Shown one piece after another: positions 63,999 through 64,000 of a DNA stretch of 64,000 bases. Each line of letters starts with the position of its first letter. The first letter of the stretch is position 1. Origin of the DNA: Acidobacteriaceae bacterium (lineage in GTDB: Bacteria > Acidobacteriota > Terriglobia > Terriglobales > Acidobacteriaceae). The notes under the pieces were generated by a model, which was not told the DNA's origin, searched no databases, and saw only the letters and a program-made list of their open reading frames with translations. Where the stretch lies: positions 128,743 to 192,742 of the forward strand of contig PLBY01000035.1 in NCBI GenBank assembly GCA_003134655.1. Reading direction: 5' to 3'. Position numbers and translations under genes: made by a program.

Positions 63999-64000
63999 TC

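Overview
The window looks like a chromosome segment of a soil-type Acidobacteriota (Terriglobia-like) bacterium. This is inferred from GC-rich coding sequence, a 1315-residue Oar-type TonB-dependent receptor with an N-terminal carboxypeptidase-regulatory domain, a Ser/Thr kinase fused to a PD40-type beta-propeller, and an FHA-type sigma-54 activator. No rRNA, tRNA, CRISPR array, IS element or prophage was recognised. Both edges cut genes: an allantoate amidohydrolase on the left and hisC on the right.

Layout. 1-3.2 kb: three overlapping genes for complete ureide breakdown (allantoate amidohydrolase, ureidoglycine aminohydrolase, ureidoglycolate amidohydrolase). 3.2-7.4 kb: convergent nucleoside genes (NUP-family protein, adenosine deaminase) and a YtcJ-like amidohydrolase. 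7.6-11.8 kb: RND efflux permease and adaptor. 12-21.7 kb: PQQ-type dehydrogenase, dihaem cytochrome c, ThuA-domain protein, sugar isomerase/epimerase, Gfo/Idh/MocA oxidoreductase and a TonB receptor, read here as a sugar uptake and oxidation locus. 22-27.7 kb: a signalling block with a Ser/Thr kinase, a four-helix membrane protein, and an FHA-GAF-AAA+-Fis sigma-54 activator divergent from a 57-residue secreted peptide gene. The peptide gene has a near-consensus -24/-12 promoter and its own terminator. 28-33.3 kb: a giant alpha-2-macroglobulin gene interrupted by one in-frame TGA.

33.4-39.2 kb: an L-fucose oxidation operon (lactonase, UxaA-family dehydratase, two SDRs, FucP-type permease, mutarotase). 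39.2-44.9 kb: HrpB helicase, DUF2461 protein, acyl-CoA synthetase, outer-membrane barrel. 45-60.4 kb: lipid and storage genes: wax ester synthase/DGAT, a STAS protein, AdhE, GMC oxidoreductase, acyl-CoA dehydrogenase, PhaR, an alpha/beta hydrolase, an ABC1/UbiB kinase, and two repeat-built phasin-like proteins. The phasin promoters carry an identical 15-bp PhaR-type operator in identical geometry. 60.4-64 kb: histidine operon hisC-hisB-hisH-hisF-hisA.

The most notable items are the sigma-54/secreted-peptide module, the PhaR operator pair with repeat phasins but no PHA synthase in view, and the macroglobulin gene with an internal stop and an inserted receptor-like domain. Assignments rest on reading motifs by eye; no database search was run.
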